Assembly: GCA_963703335.1 (NCBI GenBank)
Contig: OY969812.1
Location: forward strand, 2,542,001 to 2,606,000
Source of the DNA: VRUE01 sp963703335
Lineage (GTDB): Bacteria; Actinomycetota; Thermoleophilia; Solirubrobacterales; 70-9
Reading direction: 5' to 3'
Length of the DNA: 64,000 bases
The notes below the pieces were generated by a model. The model was given only the letters and a program-made list of their open reading frames with translations, did no database searches and was not told where the DNA came from. Positions 25,875 to 34,191 of this stretch are shown one piece after another (the first letter of the stretch is position 1; each line of letters starts with the position of its first letter). The position numbers were made by a program, and so were the translations under genes.

Positions 25875-27782
25875 ATGGTGGCTGCGATCAAGCAACCGGG
25901 ATGGATTCGAGGCCTGCTGGGCGCGATTTTGGGAGCCGCTTTCGGCTTTGCGCTCGTCGTCGCCCTGCGTAAGGCCTCGGGCCTGCCCGTCTACCAGACC
26001 GAGCAGACCGGCTACCCGCATGTCGTCGTGCCGCTGATCACCGGTCCGCTGGGCTTCCTGATGGGCTTTGGTTGCTTCGACTACTGGCTGCGCTGGGCCG
26101 CCGGCATGCCGACAATTCCCGAGGACCATTCCCAGCACGGCGCCAAGAGCTGGAAGGACTACTTCCGCTTCAACACCGATCACAAGGTGATCGGCATCCA
26201 GTACGTCTGCACGACGTTCTTCTTCTTCTTTGTAGGCGGCCTGATGGCGATGTTGATCCGGGCCGAGCTGGCCCAGCCCGGCACCCAGATCGTCGACGCC
26301 GCCACCTACAACAGCCTCTTCTCGACCCACGCGGTGCTGATGATCTTCGTCTTCGTGATCCCGGTCTTCGCCGGGCTCGCGAACTACGTCCTGCCGCTGA
26401 TGATCGGCGCACCGGACATGGCCTTCCCGCGCCTCAACGCGCTCAGCTTCTGGATGCTGCCGCTGGCCGGCCTGCTCTTCATCGGCAGCTTCCTCGCCCC
26501 CGGCGGCGCCTTCGACGCTGGCTGGACGGGCTACGCGCCGCTCTCAACGGGCGCTCCATTGGGCCAGTCGTTCTTTAACCTCGGCGTGCAGTTCGCAGGC
26601 GCTTCTTCGATTGCGACCGCGCTCAACTTCCTGGTCACGATCATCACCATGCGTGCGCCCGGGATGACCTTCTGGCGCATGCCGCTGCTGGTCTGGGCGA
26701 ACCTCTCGACCTCGCTCCTGGTCGTCGCGGCGACGCCGTTCATCGCTGGGGTCCAGTTCATGGTCCTCTTCGACCGCGCCCTCGGCACCCAGTTCTTCCA
26801 GTTCGCCGGCGGCGGCGACGTGGTCAGCTACCAGCACATCTTCTGGTTCTACTCGCACCCAGCCGTCTACATCATGATGCTGCCCGGCTTCGGGATCATC
26901 AGCGAGGTCATCTCGACCCATGCCCGCAAGCCGATCTTCGGCTACCGACTGATGGCCCTGGCCTTGATCGGGATCGTCGTGCTCAGCTACTCGGTCTGGG
27001 CTCACCACATGTTCGTCGCCGGCATGTTCAGCTGGCTGCGGGTGCCGATGATGATCACGACGCTGCTGATCGCCGTGCCGACCGGGATCAAGATCTTCTC
27101 CTGGCTGGGGACCCTCTACTTCGGCAAGATCCACACCTATTCGACCGCGATGCTGTTCGCGCTCGCCTTCATCGTCACCTTCACGATCGGCGGCATCAGC
27201 GGCGTGATGCTGGGCATGGTGCCGATCGACATCCACGTCTCCGACACCTACTTCATCGTCGCCCACATCCACTTCGTGCTCTTCGGCGGCTCGGTCTTCA
27301 CCATCTTCGCCGGCGTCTACCACTGGTTCCCGAAGATGACGGGGCGGATGTATGACGAGAAGCTCGGCCGCGTCCACTTCTGGGGCACGCTCTTCGGCAC
27401 TTGGGTCACCTTCATCCCGATGCACTGGGTTGGCATGGACGGGATGCCCCGTCGCGTCGCCGACTACGCCACCCAGTTCGGCGAGTGGAACCTGCTGATC
27501 AGCTGTGGCGCCTTCATCCTCGGCGCCGTCCAGCTCGTCTTCCTCTACAACATGATCGTCAGCTGGCGCTTCGGGCCGAAGGCCGAGGGCAACCCGTGGC
27601 GCGCCAACTCGATCGAGTGGCAGGTCTCCTCGCCTCCCCCGATCTTCAACTTCGATGAGATCCCGCGCGTCGTCGGCGGTCCTTACGAGTTCGGAGTTCC
27701 GGGCGCCCGCCACGCGATCATGGCCGGTGAATCGGTGGAGTCGCCAGAAAAGCCCGAGCCGACGGTGGTGGGCTCGACATGA
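25875..27782 (+). CDS. ctaD: Cytochrome c oxidase subunit I (aa3-type, catalytic)
   Basis: 635 residues with all metal ligands: His152 (heme a, helix II), His327 and cross-linked Tyr331 (CuB, in FYSHPAVYIM), His376-His377 (CuB), His463 (heme a3) and His465 (heme a) in VAHIHFVLFGG. It therefore should reduce oxygen and pump protons. About 100 extra N-terminal residues include two hydrophobic segments ahead of the usual first helix (conserved part begins near TDHKVIG), making it longer than the ~550-residue norm. ATG start with a GAGGA ribosome site; overlaps the next gene by 4 nt. Confidence 0.96.
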   Translation: MVAAIKQPGWIRGLLGAILGAAFGFALVVALRKASGLPVYQTEQTGYPHVVVPLITGPLGFLMGFGCFDYWLRWAAGMPTIPEDHSQHGAKSWKDYFRFNTDHKVIGIQYVCTTFFFFFVGGLMAMLIRAELAQPGTQIVDAATYNSLFSTHAVLMIFVFVIPVFAGLANYVLPLMIGAPDMAFPRLNALSFWMLPLAGLLFIGSFLAPGGAFDAGWTGYAPLSTGAPLGQSFFNLGVQFAGASSIATALNFLVTIITMRAPGMTFWRMPLLVWANLSTSLLVVAATPFIAGVQFMVLFDRALGTQFFQFAGGGDVVSYQHIFWFYSHPAVYIMMLPGFGIISEVISTHARKPIFGYRLMALALIGIVVLSYSVWAHHMFVAGMFSWLRVPMMITTLLIAVPTGIKIFSWLGTLYFGKIHTYSTAMLFALAFIVTFTIGGISGVMLGMVPIDIHVSDTYFIVAHIHFVLFGGSVFTIFAGVYHWFPKMTGRMYDEKLGRVHFWGTLFGTWVTFIPMHWVGMDGMPRRVADYATQFGEWNLLISCGAFILGAVQLVFLYNMIVSWRFGPKAEGNPWRANSIEWQVSSPPPIFNFDEIPRVVGGPYEFGVPGARHAIMAGESVESPEKPEPTVVGST

Positions 27783-28655
27783 GCGAGGCTGCCGAGGCAA
27801 AGCCCCTGCTCGTCTTCCTCAACGAGGTGGCGGGCGGTCGCAAGCTGCTGCAAGCGGTGGGCGAGCGCGCCGACAAAGTTCCTTTTGTTGCCGTGGCGGC
27901 GCCGCAGAACCAGCCGGCCGTTGGCCAGCTGATCGACTCCGGTGAGCTTCGCGACGCGGCGAAGGCCCGGGTCGAGGTGACGATGTCGATCCTCTCCCAG
28001 TACGGGATCGAATCGGTTGGCGAGGTGATGGATCCCGAGCCCTCGCTGGCGCTCGACGACGCGGTTCGCGCTCACGAACCCGGCGAGATACTGCTCTCCT
28101 GCGCTGCCGGAACCCGCTTTGGGTTCACCCGCAAGGACCTCGTCTCCTGGGCGGAAGCGCACTTCGGGCCCGAGATTCAAGTCACCCACATCCCAGTACG
28201 GATCTTCTGCCGACTCGGTCAGTTGGGAGAAGAGCCACACGCTGGTGGTGGCGAGCCAGACCGTGGCTGCGCCGGACTTGGTCAGCCGACTCAAGGAGCG
28301 CGCCGCCGGGCACCCACATCGCTACACGATCATTTGCCCGCGGACCGAGGACGTGACCGAGCCGGAAATCGTGCGCGACCTCGCCTCGACCCTGGCCGAG
28401 CTCTATCGCGCCGATATCGACGCGACCGGCCAGCCAATGAGCCCCGACCCCTTCCACGCGGTGCAAAACGCGATCGAGCACTACAGCGTCGATGAGGTGC
28501 TGATCTCGACTTTCGCCGGCGAGACCTCGCGCTGGCTCGAGGACGATCTGATTGGCCGGGTTCGCGAGATAACGGAGAAGCCAGTCGAGCACCTAGAGGT
28601 CGGCCGCCCGGCGGCGGCCGTGGCCGCCGCCGTCGCCGAGGGAGAGGAGGCCTGA
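27779..28655 (+). CDS. Two-domain universal-stress-like protein, apparently frameshifted
   Basis: The first frame (from ATG 27779) encodes an alpha/beta USP-like domain up to VTHIPVRI, then runs out of family-like sequence and stops at 28495. A second USP-like domain (HTLVVASQTVAAPDLV to KPVEHLEVGR) continues one base out of phase and stops at 28655. Ignoring the single T at 28208 joins them smoothly as VRIF-ADSVSWEKSHTLVV, giving about 291 residues. Either the sequence has a one-base error or the gene is a recent pseudogene; two overlapping genes are the third option. It sits inside the cytochrome oxidase operon; the second domain resembles 29302-29952. Confidence 0.7.
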
Positions 28656-29281
28656 TGGAGAGCGCAACGGTCGCCCTGGGGCACGACGCACACGAGGAGC
28701 ACCACGGGCCGCCCGAGGCCCACCAGAGCTCGCGAATCGACCGCCAGACCCTTGGCATCTTCCTCTTCATCGTTTCCGAGGTGATGCTCTTCGGGGCCTT
28801 CTTCGCCTCCTACTTCTTCCTGCGCGTCGTCGTTGACCCGCCGACCTGGCCGCCGCATCCGTATGAGCTGCCGGTCGCGGTGGCCGGGATCAACACGGCC
28901 ATTCTGGTCTCCTCGAGCTTCACGATCCACTACGCGCTCGAGTCGATCCGGCGCGGCAATCGCACCGGCCTGAAGCTGGGCTTGGTGCTGACCTGGCTGC
29001 TCGGCATGACCTTCCTCTTTATCCAGATCAACGAGTACGTCCACCTCGGCTTCAGCGCTCGCGACCTAGGCTTCGGATCGATCTTCTACAGCCTCACCGG
29101 CCTCCACGGTGCCCACGTCTTCGTCGGGCTATGCCTGCTCAGCTTCGCCACGATCCGTGCTTTTCGCGGTCACTTCGGTCCGGAGGAGAAAGACCATCTC
29201 GGCGTCGAGGTGCCGGGCATCTACTGGCACTTCGTCGACGTCATGTGGATCGTCGTGTATACGACGGTTTACATCCTCTGA
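28655..29281 (+). CDS. ctaE: Cytochrome c oxidase subunit III
   Basis: 208 residues, five hydrophobic segments, with a His-rich N-terminus (DAHEEHHGPPEAHQ). Family signatures include the helix pair around EVMLFGAFFASYFFLR, GLHGAHVFVGLCLL and the C-terminal YWHFVDVMWIVVYTTVYIL. Subunit III stabilises subunit I and supports proton uptake. The ATG shares one base with the stop of the preceding gene (TGATG), so it is translated in the same operon as ctaC and ctaD. Confidence 0.95.
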   Translation: MESATVALGHDAHEEHHGPPEAHQSSRIDRQTLGIFLFIVSEVMLFGAFFASYFFLRVVVDPPTWPPHPYELPVAVAGINTAILVSSSFTIHYALESIRRGNRTGLKLGLVLTWLLGMTFLFIQINEYVHLGFSARDLGFGSIFYSLTGLHGAHVFVGLCLLSFATIRAFRGHFGPEEKDHLGVEVPGIYWHFVDVMWIVVYTTVYIL

Positions 29282-29301
29282 TTTCGCGGTAAAACAGTTG
29301 T

Positions 29302-29952
29302 ATGCACAATCCGCTGAGGTCAGAGGCCGACGCGTTCCGGTGGGTTGTGATTATCGGCGCCGGCGCCGTGTCTGTGATCGTGTTGACACTGCTGACGCGG
29401 CCGGTGGTCGGGGTGGTTTGGGCCGCCCTGCTGATTGGATTCGGCATCGGGGTCGGTTACCGCAGCGCGCGGGGCGAGTTGCCGCGCAGCGTCGCGCTGA
29501 CGCGCGGTGGCGACGGCAAGTTCCGCCTGCTCGTCGTCGCCAACGAGACGGTGCAGGGCGAGGCGTTGCTGGAGGAGATTCGCGGGCGCTGCCGCGAGCG
29601 GGATTGCGAGGTGCTGGTCGTGACCCCGGCACTGGCGGCTTCACGGGCTTCGCACTGGGCCTCAGATATCGACAAAGCGATCGAGCTGGCGCGTCAGCGC
29701 ATGGAGCTTTCGCTGATCGAGATCCGCCGGCTGGGCCTGAAGGCACGAGGGGAGATCGGCGACTCCGATCCCAACACGGCAATCGAGGACGCGCTGCGCG
29801 TTTTCCCCGCCGATGAGATCGTCATTTCAACTCACCCACCCGAGCGCTCGCGCTGGCTCGAGCACGGCGTGGTCGACAAGGCGCGCGAGCGGATCGACCT
29901 GCCGATCACCCACGTGGTCGTCGACCTTTCCGCTGTCGGCACAGTTTCGTGA
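29302..29952 (+). CDS. Membrane-anchored universal-stress-like protein
   Basis: 216 residues. Two adjacent hydrophobic segments (about 14-34 and 38-54) anchor a cytoplasmic alpha/beta domain beginning FRLLVVANETVQGEALL and containing DALRVFPADEIVISTHPPERSRWLE. This matches the second domain of the frameshifted gene at 27779-28655 (VVASQTVAAPDLV, DEVLISTFAGETSRWLE), so they are paralogues. No ATP-binding G-x2-G-x9-G motif is clear. Placement at the end of the oxidase genes suggests a link to respiration or redox sensing, which is inference. Confidence 0.75.
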   Translation: MHNPLRSEADAFRWVVIIGAGAVSVIVLTLLTRPVVGVVWAALLIGFGIGVGYRSARGELPRSVALTRGGDGKFRLLVVANETVQGEALLEEIRGRCRERDCEVLVVTPALAASRASHWASDIDKAIELARQRMELSLIEIRRLGLKARGEIGDSDPNTAIEDALRVFPADEIVISTHPPERSRWLEHGVVDKARERIDLPITHVVVDLSAVGTVS

Positions 29953-30019
29953 CGCATACGTCTCGGGGACGGTGCACACGAGTCTAGATACGCAACGTTT
30001 TGTCTTCTAGCCTGTCACC

Positions 30020-30382
30020 ATGGAGTTGATGACCTCTCGCTGGACCGACGATCGAATGGACGACCTGAAACACCAGGTCGATGAGCTTGGCCACCGGATG
30101 GAAGTCGGGTTCGCGGAGCAGCGGAAGGAAATGAACGCACGCTTCGACCGGCTTGAGTCGAGCTTGGAAGCGCGCTTCGACAAGGTGGATGAGCGCTTCG
30201 AGAGGGTGGACGCGCGCTTCGAAAAGATGGATGCGAAATTCGACGCGGTTCACGACCAGATCGCTCGCACTCAAGAGATGGTCATCGGCCTGCACGCGAT
30301 GCTCTCTCGGTTCTCGCTGTGGTTCGCCGGCGCGGTGGTCGTCACAGTCGTTGCTGCCCTACTGGCCTTGTGGCTCCGCTAG
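30020..30382 (+). CDS. Coiled-coil protein with C-terminal membrane anchor
   Basis: 120 residues. Residues about 10-85 form an uninterrupted amphipathic coiled coil built from near-repeats of the type ARFDRLESSLEARFDKVDERFERV; residues about 97-118 form one transmembrane helix. No enzymatic motif. The ATG lies six bases after TAGCCT (30008-30013), a typical leaderless arrangement. It probably acts as a membrane-tethered scaffold; function unknown. Confidence 0.75.
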   Translation: MELMTSRWTDDRMDDLKHQVDELGHRMEVGFAEQRKEMNARFDRLESSLEARFDKVDERFERVDARFEKMDAKFDAVHDQIARTQEMVIGLHAMLSRFSLWFAGAVVVTVVAALLALWLR

Positions 30383-30406
30383 GCCAGGCCTGTCTGGGCT
30401 AAGGGT

Positions 30407-31378
30407 TTAAGTCAGAGCAGCCGTGCGCGGTTCGCTCTCGTCCACTGCGTGATCCGATTTGGCGTCATCGTCCATCGAGCGCGGCTGCAGGCGTCCCGCC
30501 GCCGCCACGGTCCACAGCATTGCCAGCCAAGTAGCCGTTGCCAGGGCGACGTGCACCCAGACGACCTCACCGGGGAGCTCCAGAGCCCACTGCAGGCCCC
30601 CCACGGCTCCCTGCAGTGCCAGCAGGCCAATCACCACGGTCAGGGGCCTGAGCGCTCTCCCATCGCCTCCGGGGCGGCGCAACAGGAACCAAACCGCGAT
30701 CGTGGCAAGGCCGAAGACGGCCGCGATCGCTGAGTGGCGCTGCACTACCCACTCGAGCGTTCCCGCGCCCTCGAAGTCGAAGCGGTGGACGAGCTGTCCC
30801 TCGTGGGCGCCGGCGTGGGGGCCTGAAGCGGTCGCGATCGTGCCGGCAAGGATCGTCAGCTGGCCGAGGGGAATCAAGGAGCGCACGGACCAAACGCCAA
30901 GCCGATCGTTTGAGCGGCGGCGCTCCCACGGTTCGTAGCGCGAGCACCAAGCGAGCGCGAAGGCGGCATCGAGGAGCAGCATCGAGAGGATGAAGTGGCT
31001 CATCACCAAGCCGGGCGCCAGGTGGTACTTGACAACCAGGGCGCCGAGGATCGCCTGGCCGATGACTCCGAGCGGCAGCAGCGCGCCGAACAGCGCCAGA
31101 TGCCCGCGGAACGGCACGCGGAACCAGGCGAGCACGCTGGCGGCGATCACGGCGAAGCCGACGAAGCCGGTCAGCAGCCTGTTGCCGTACTCGATCACGG
31201 CGTGGGTGTCGAGCGGGGGGACCGTGCTGCCGTAGCACTTGGGCCAATCTGGGCAACCGAGCCCGGAGCCGGTCAGGCGCACGCCGGCACCGGTGAGGAC
31301 GATCAGCGCCAGGGCGAAGAGCGCGACGGCGGTGACCTTGGCGTAGAGCTGAGGAGTGATCCTGAGGCGGGCGCGCAT
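30407..31378 (-). CDS. ctaA: Heme A synthase (COX15/CtaA)
   Basis: 323 residues with eight predicted helices in two repeats. Visible features: GAGVRLTGSGLGCPDWPKC with the conserved cysteine pair of the first external loop, and histidines in EYGNRLLTGFVGF, MSHFILSM, QRHSAIAAVFGL and WVHVALATATW that ligate heme. It oxidises the heme O methyl group to make heme A for aa3 oxidases. CtaB, which supplies heme O, is at 33291-34187. The end converges on the coiled-coil gene with a 24-nt gap. Confidence 0.93.
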   Translation of the reverse strand: MRARLRITPQLYAKVTAVALFALALIVLTGAGVRLTGSGLGCPDWPKCYGSTVPPLDTHAVIEYGNRLLTGFVGFAVIAASVLAWFRVPFRGHLALFGALLPLGVIGQAILGALVVKYHLAPGLVMSHFILSMLLLDAAFALAWCSRYEPWERRRSNDRLGVWSVRSLIPLGQLTILAGTIATASGPHAGAHEGQLVHRFDFEGAGTLEWVVQRHSAIAAVFGLATIAVWFLLRRPGGDGRALRPLTVVIGLLALQGAVGGLQWALELPGEVVWVHVALATATWLAMLWTVAAAGRLQPRSMDDDAKSDHAVDESEPRTAALT

Positions 31379-31434
31379 GAGAGTTTGCCTCAGCGGATGA
31401 TGCCAGCCTGCTGGCCGTCGCCGCGCCGGTGGGC

Positions 31435-32175
31435 TCAGCCGCCGGAGGCGCGAGCTGGCGGGCCTTCGTGGGGCGGCGCGGAGCCTTTGCCCTTGCCGCC
31501 GCCGGAGGCCGATTCGAGCAGGTACTTGACCAGGTCTTCAATTTCTTTGGTGGAGAGCGTCTGCCCGAAGCTGGCGGGCATCACGTTCGGCGGGTAGCCC
31601 TTGGCGATCACCTTGTTGGGATCGACGATCGACTCTTTGACCATCGCTTCGCTTTGGCCGGGCAGGACTTCGTCCAGGTCGGGACCGGTCACGCCTCCCG
31701 ATTTGGCTGCCGCCAGCGTGTGGCAGCCGCCGCAGCCGTTGTTGGCGAAGACCTGCGCGCCGGGGCCGCCTGGGACCCGTGGGGGAGCAGCGCCAGGCAC
31801 GCCGGCGTAGAGGCCGACGTAGGCGGCAACGTCCTCAAGGTCCTGTCCGCTGACGATGTCGGCCGGCATTGAAACGGCAGGATCGTCATTACTTGGCCGC
31901 GGGAACTCGACCTGGGCCTTGACCACGCCTTCGACCGTGTCTCCGCCCTCGCCGGCGGCGCGGGCGGAGGCGAAGGCATCGTCGAGGTTTGGGCCTATCT
32001 GAGCCGTAGTACCAGCCTGCGCCATCGCATGGCAGACGCCGCACTTCTGGACGAAGAGGATGCGGCCACGCTCGGGATCGGCGGTAGTCGTCCCGCAGCC
32101 GGACGCGGGCAGCGCAATAGCCACCAGGGCGGCAAGGACGAGCAGCAGGCGGATGGGGTTGGCGAGCTTGGACAT
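31435..32175 (-). CDS. Diheme c-type cytochrome lipoprotein
   Basis: 246 residues from ATG 32175. A lipoprotein signal (hydrophobic 8-22, lipobox PASGC with Cys27) is followed by two cytochrome c domains with heme sites C45GVCH and C148GGCH. Likely axial methionines lie in VSMPADI (Met103) and NVMPASF. The C-terminus is a Gly/Pro-rich tail. It is anchored outside the membrane and probably feeds electrons to an oxidase in this cluster. The frame extends upstream to 32268, but ATG 32175 starts the signal peptide properly. Confidence 0.9.
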   Translation of the reverse strand: MSKLANPIRLLLVLAALVAIALPASGCGTTTADPERGRILFVQKCGVCHAMAQAGTTAQIGPNLDDAFASARAAGEGGDTVEGVVKAQVEFPRPSNDDPAVSMPADIVSGQDLEDVAAYVGLYAGVPGAAPPRVPGGPGAQVFANNGCGGCHTLAAAKSGGVTGPDLDEVLPGQSEAMVKESIVDPNKVIAKGYPPNVMPASFGQTLSTKEIEDLVKYLLESASGGGKGKGSAPPHEGPPARASGG

Positions 32176-32286
32176 GCGGCGCAGGGCGCGCCGGAGTCTA
32201 TATGCCCCGCTCCCGCGAAAGCGGTTTGTCCAGGCACGCCGGTCGGGTAGGCTTGAGGCGATAATCACTAACTCAACGTCAAGCTG

Positions 32287-32337
32287 CGAACTGCATCAAA
32301 TTATCCCTCTGCCAGGTAGAGAATTTGATGCAGTTCG
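32287..32337. repeat. AACTGCATCAA palindrome (copy 1)
   Basis: 16-bp perfect arms CGAACTGCATCAAATT and its complement enclose a 19-nt loop containing CTCTGCCAGGTAGAG. It lies between the divergent cytochrome c and CBS genes, 16 nt before the CBS start, so it may be in that gene's leader. Sister copies: 46371-46419 and 47265-47317. Confidence 0.7.
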
Positions 32338-32353
32338 GGGGAGGTGGTAGCGG

Positions 32354-32755
32354 ATGCAGGTACGGGATGGGATGTCGGAGGTGGTCCTGACGGTCGGCCC
32401 GACGCACACCCTGCGCGAGGCGGCGGCGATGATGGCTGAGAAGCAGATCGGCGCTGCGTTGGTCAGCGACGACGAGACGCCGGTGCCCCGCATCCTCACC
32501 GAGCGCGACATCCTGCTCTCCCTAGGCGCAGGTGAGGATCCCGACGCCGAGCGGGTTGCAGATCACATGAGCGACAGCATTATCGCCGCTTCGCCCGACT
32601 GGAGCCTCGAGCGGGCCGCATCGGAGATGTCGGGTCGTGGCATCCGCCACCTCATCGTCTACGACGGCCCGAATCTGGCGGGAGTGCTCTCGATGCGCGA
32701 CATCGTGCGGGTTTGGACGTCGGAGGGTGCGACCTCAGGAATGAGTCCCGACTGA
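32354..32755 (+). CDS. CBS-domain pair protein
   Basis: 133 residues forming two CBS motifs (about 5-58 and 70-125), with no attached effector domain. The second ends HLIVYDGPNLAGVLSMRDIVRVW. Such proteins sense adenine nucleotides and control a partner. A GGGGAGGTGG ribosome site precedes ATG 32354, so unlike many neighbours it is translated from a leader, which contains the palindrome at 32287-32337. The partner is unknown; respiration genes flank it on both sides. Confidence 0.88.
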   Translation: MQVRDGMSEVVLTVGPTHTLREAAAMMAEKQIGAALVSDDETPVPRILTERDILLSLGAGEDPDAERVADHMSDSIIAASPDWSLERAASEMSGRGIRHLIVYDGPNLAGVLSMRDIVRVWTSEGATSGMSPD

Positions 32756-32759
32756 GCTA

Positions 32760-32875
32760 AGGGCCTGCCCCGGTAGGGGTGGAACGTCTTGCACTTTTTG
32801 GGCACTGACCTTGGAGCGTCAGCAGGCTCCGTACCATCCAAAAAGTTAAGTGGAACCCCTGCCGGGGCAGGCCCT
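32760..32875 (+). repeat. Structured intergenic element C
   Basis: 21-nt arms (32760-32780 and 32855-32875, one mismatch) enclose a core that begins GGAACGTCTTGCACTTTTTGG and ends CCAAAAAGTTAAGTGGA. The GAACGTYTTGC start and a TTA bulge in the inner stem recall elements A and B, so it may be a divergent relative. The right arm overlaps the stop codon of the convergent gene at 32874. Confidence 0.55.
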
Positions 32876-33167
32876 AGGGTGCAGGCGGGGAGATTTGTTC
32901 GACAGGCAGAACCGCGCCACGGACGTGCTGCTTGCGGGGCAAGCGGTAGTAGCTGCGGATCGCGTCTCGAACGATTGAACGGAAGGCGAAGAGGGCTATG
33001 ACACCGCCGATGATCGAGTAGATCCAGCCGCGGACCATGAAGCCCTCGGCGAAGATGCCGCAAACCGTGAGCGCCAGGGCGAAGGCAAAGACAGCTGGCG
33101 CCCAAGAGGAGCCGGGTCGGTAGAGGACCTCGCCGGGCTCGGGAACGTGGCGATGCTCAGGGCTCAT
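32874..33167 (-). CDS. Small two-helix membrane protein, possible oxidase subunit IV
   Basis: 97 residues: a polar N-terminus (HRHVPEPGEVLYRPGSSWAP), two hydrophobic helices (about 25-43 and 46-64) and a basic C-terminal tail. Size and layout recall actinobacterial cytochrome oxidase subunit IV (CtaF), but similarity is only general. It is the last gene of the ctaB/second-oxidase operon and overlaps the preceding small gene by four bases. It could serve either the intact or the degenerate oxidase. Confidence 0.65.
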   Translation of the reverse strand: MSPEHRHVPEPGEVLYRPGSSWAPAVFAFALALTVCGIFAEGFMVRGWIYSIIGGVIALFAFRSIVRDAIRSYYRLPRKQHVRGAVLPVEQISPPAP

Positions 33168-33277
33168 GAGGCGATGTAGAGCATCGCGGCCACGAAGCAG
33201 AGGGCGAAGACCGCCGCGGCGATGCCCCCGGCCAGCAGGCCGGCGCCCATGTTCGCTCTTGCGGTCTCGCGATCCAC
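33164..33277 (-). CDS. Single-helix membrane microprotein
   Basis: 37 residues starting at GTG 33277: MDRETARANM, then one continuous hydrophobic helix to the end. It fits exactly between ctaB (13 nt upstream) and the next gene, overlapping that gene's ATG by four bases, which argues that it is real. Microproteins of this type are often accessory subunits of respiratory complexes. No family recognised. Confidence 0.6.
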   Translation of the reverse strand: MDRETARANMGAGLLAGGIAAAVFALCFVAAMLYIAS

Positions 33278-33290
33278 GGGCCGATTTCTA

Positions 33291-34187
33291 CTAGAAGAGC
33301 CGGTCGAGCGGCATTGCCACGAAGAGCAGTGCCAGGTAGGCGAGTGAGTAGAGATAGGTGCGCAGCGCCCAGCGGCGATCGGCGCTGCGCAGCAGCCGGA
33401 CGGCGCAATAGATGAAGCCGGCGCCCAGCGCCATCGAGGCAACTAGGTACTCGACGCCGAAGCCTCCGGCGCAGAAAGGCAGCTGCGTGACGGCATAGAG
33501 GAGGACGGTGTAGAGGAGGATCTGGCGACGCGTCTCCGCCTCGCCTCGTACAACCGGCAGCATCGGGATGCCGGCCTTCGCGTACTCATCCTTCATCAGC
33601 AACGAGAGCGCCCAGAAGTGGGGCGGCGTCCAGAAGAAGACGATGGCGAAGAGGTAGAAAGCCGTGCCGCTGAGGCTGCCCGTCACGGCCGCCCAGGCGA
33701 CCAGCGGCGGCACGGCGCCGGCCGCTCCACCGATCACGATGTTCTGCGGGGTGCTGCGCTTGAGCCAGAGCGTGTAGACGAAGACGTAGCCGAAGAGTCC
33801 GGAGATCGAGAGCGCCGCCGCCAGCGGGTTCACGGTCAGGGCCAGCAGGGTGAAGGAGGCGCAGCCGAGCAGTGCCCCGAAGACGATCGCGGCCCGCGGC
33901 GAGATTCGCCCGCTGGCGACCGGGCGGTCGGCGGTGCGGGCCATTATCCGGTCGATGTCGCGGTCGATCGCGTGGTTGATCGCGCCGGCTCCGCCAGCGG
34001 AGAGGGCGCCGCCGAGGCAGGTGAGGAGGACCAGGCCGATCGAGGGGTCGCCCGCCACGTACATCGTCGTGATCGTGGTCAGGAGCAGCAGCGACTGCAC
34101 CTTGGGCTTGGTCAGGGTTGCGTAGTCACGCAGGACGCCGAATGCCGCTGGGCGCTGCGCGACGACAGCCGATTCGGCGCCGCTCAC
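33291..34187 (-). CDS. ctaB: Protoheme IX farnesyltransferase (heme O synthase)
   Basis: 298 residues, nine hydrophobic segments, UbiA superfamily. The prenyl-diphosphate Mg site is NHAIDRDIDRIMART, with the second Asp-rich region near KDEYAKAGIPMLPVV. It adds a farnesyl group to heme B to give heme O, which CtaA turns into heme A. The GTG lies six bases after TAGCCT on the minus strand, a box that overlaps the stop of the upstream oxidase gene, so ctaB may have its own leaderless promoter inside the operon. Confidence 0.95.
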   Translation of the reverse strand: MSGAESAVVAQRPAAFGVLRDYATLTKPKVQSLLLLTTITTMYVAGDPSIGLVLLTCLGGALSAGGAGAINHAIDRDIDRIMARTADRPVASGRISPRAAIVFGALLGCASFTLLALTVNPLAAALSISGLFGYVFVYTLWLKRSTPQNIVIGGAAGAVPPLVAWAAVTGSLSGTAFYLFAIVFFWTPPHFWALSLLMKDEYAKAGIPMLPVVRGEAETRRQILLYTVLLYAVTQLPFCAGGFGVEYLVASMALGAGFIYCAVRLLRSADRRWALRTYLYSLAYLALLFVAMPLDRLF

Positions 34188-34191
34188 GGTC

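Noticed and set aside
33331..33348. 18-base match to the 3' end of the element A core inside ctaB
   Set aside because: It is within conserved ctaB coding sequence, has no arms or other core parts, and is probably coincidence in GC-rich DNA.
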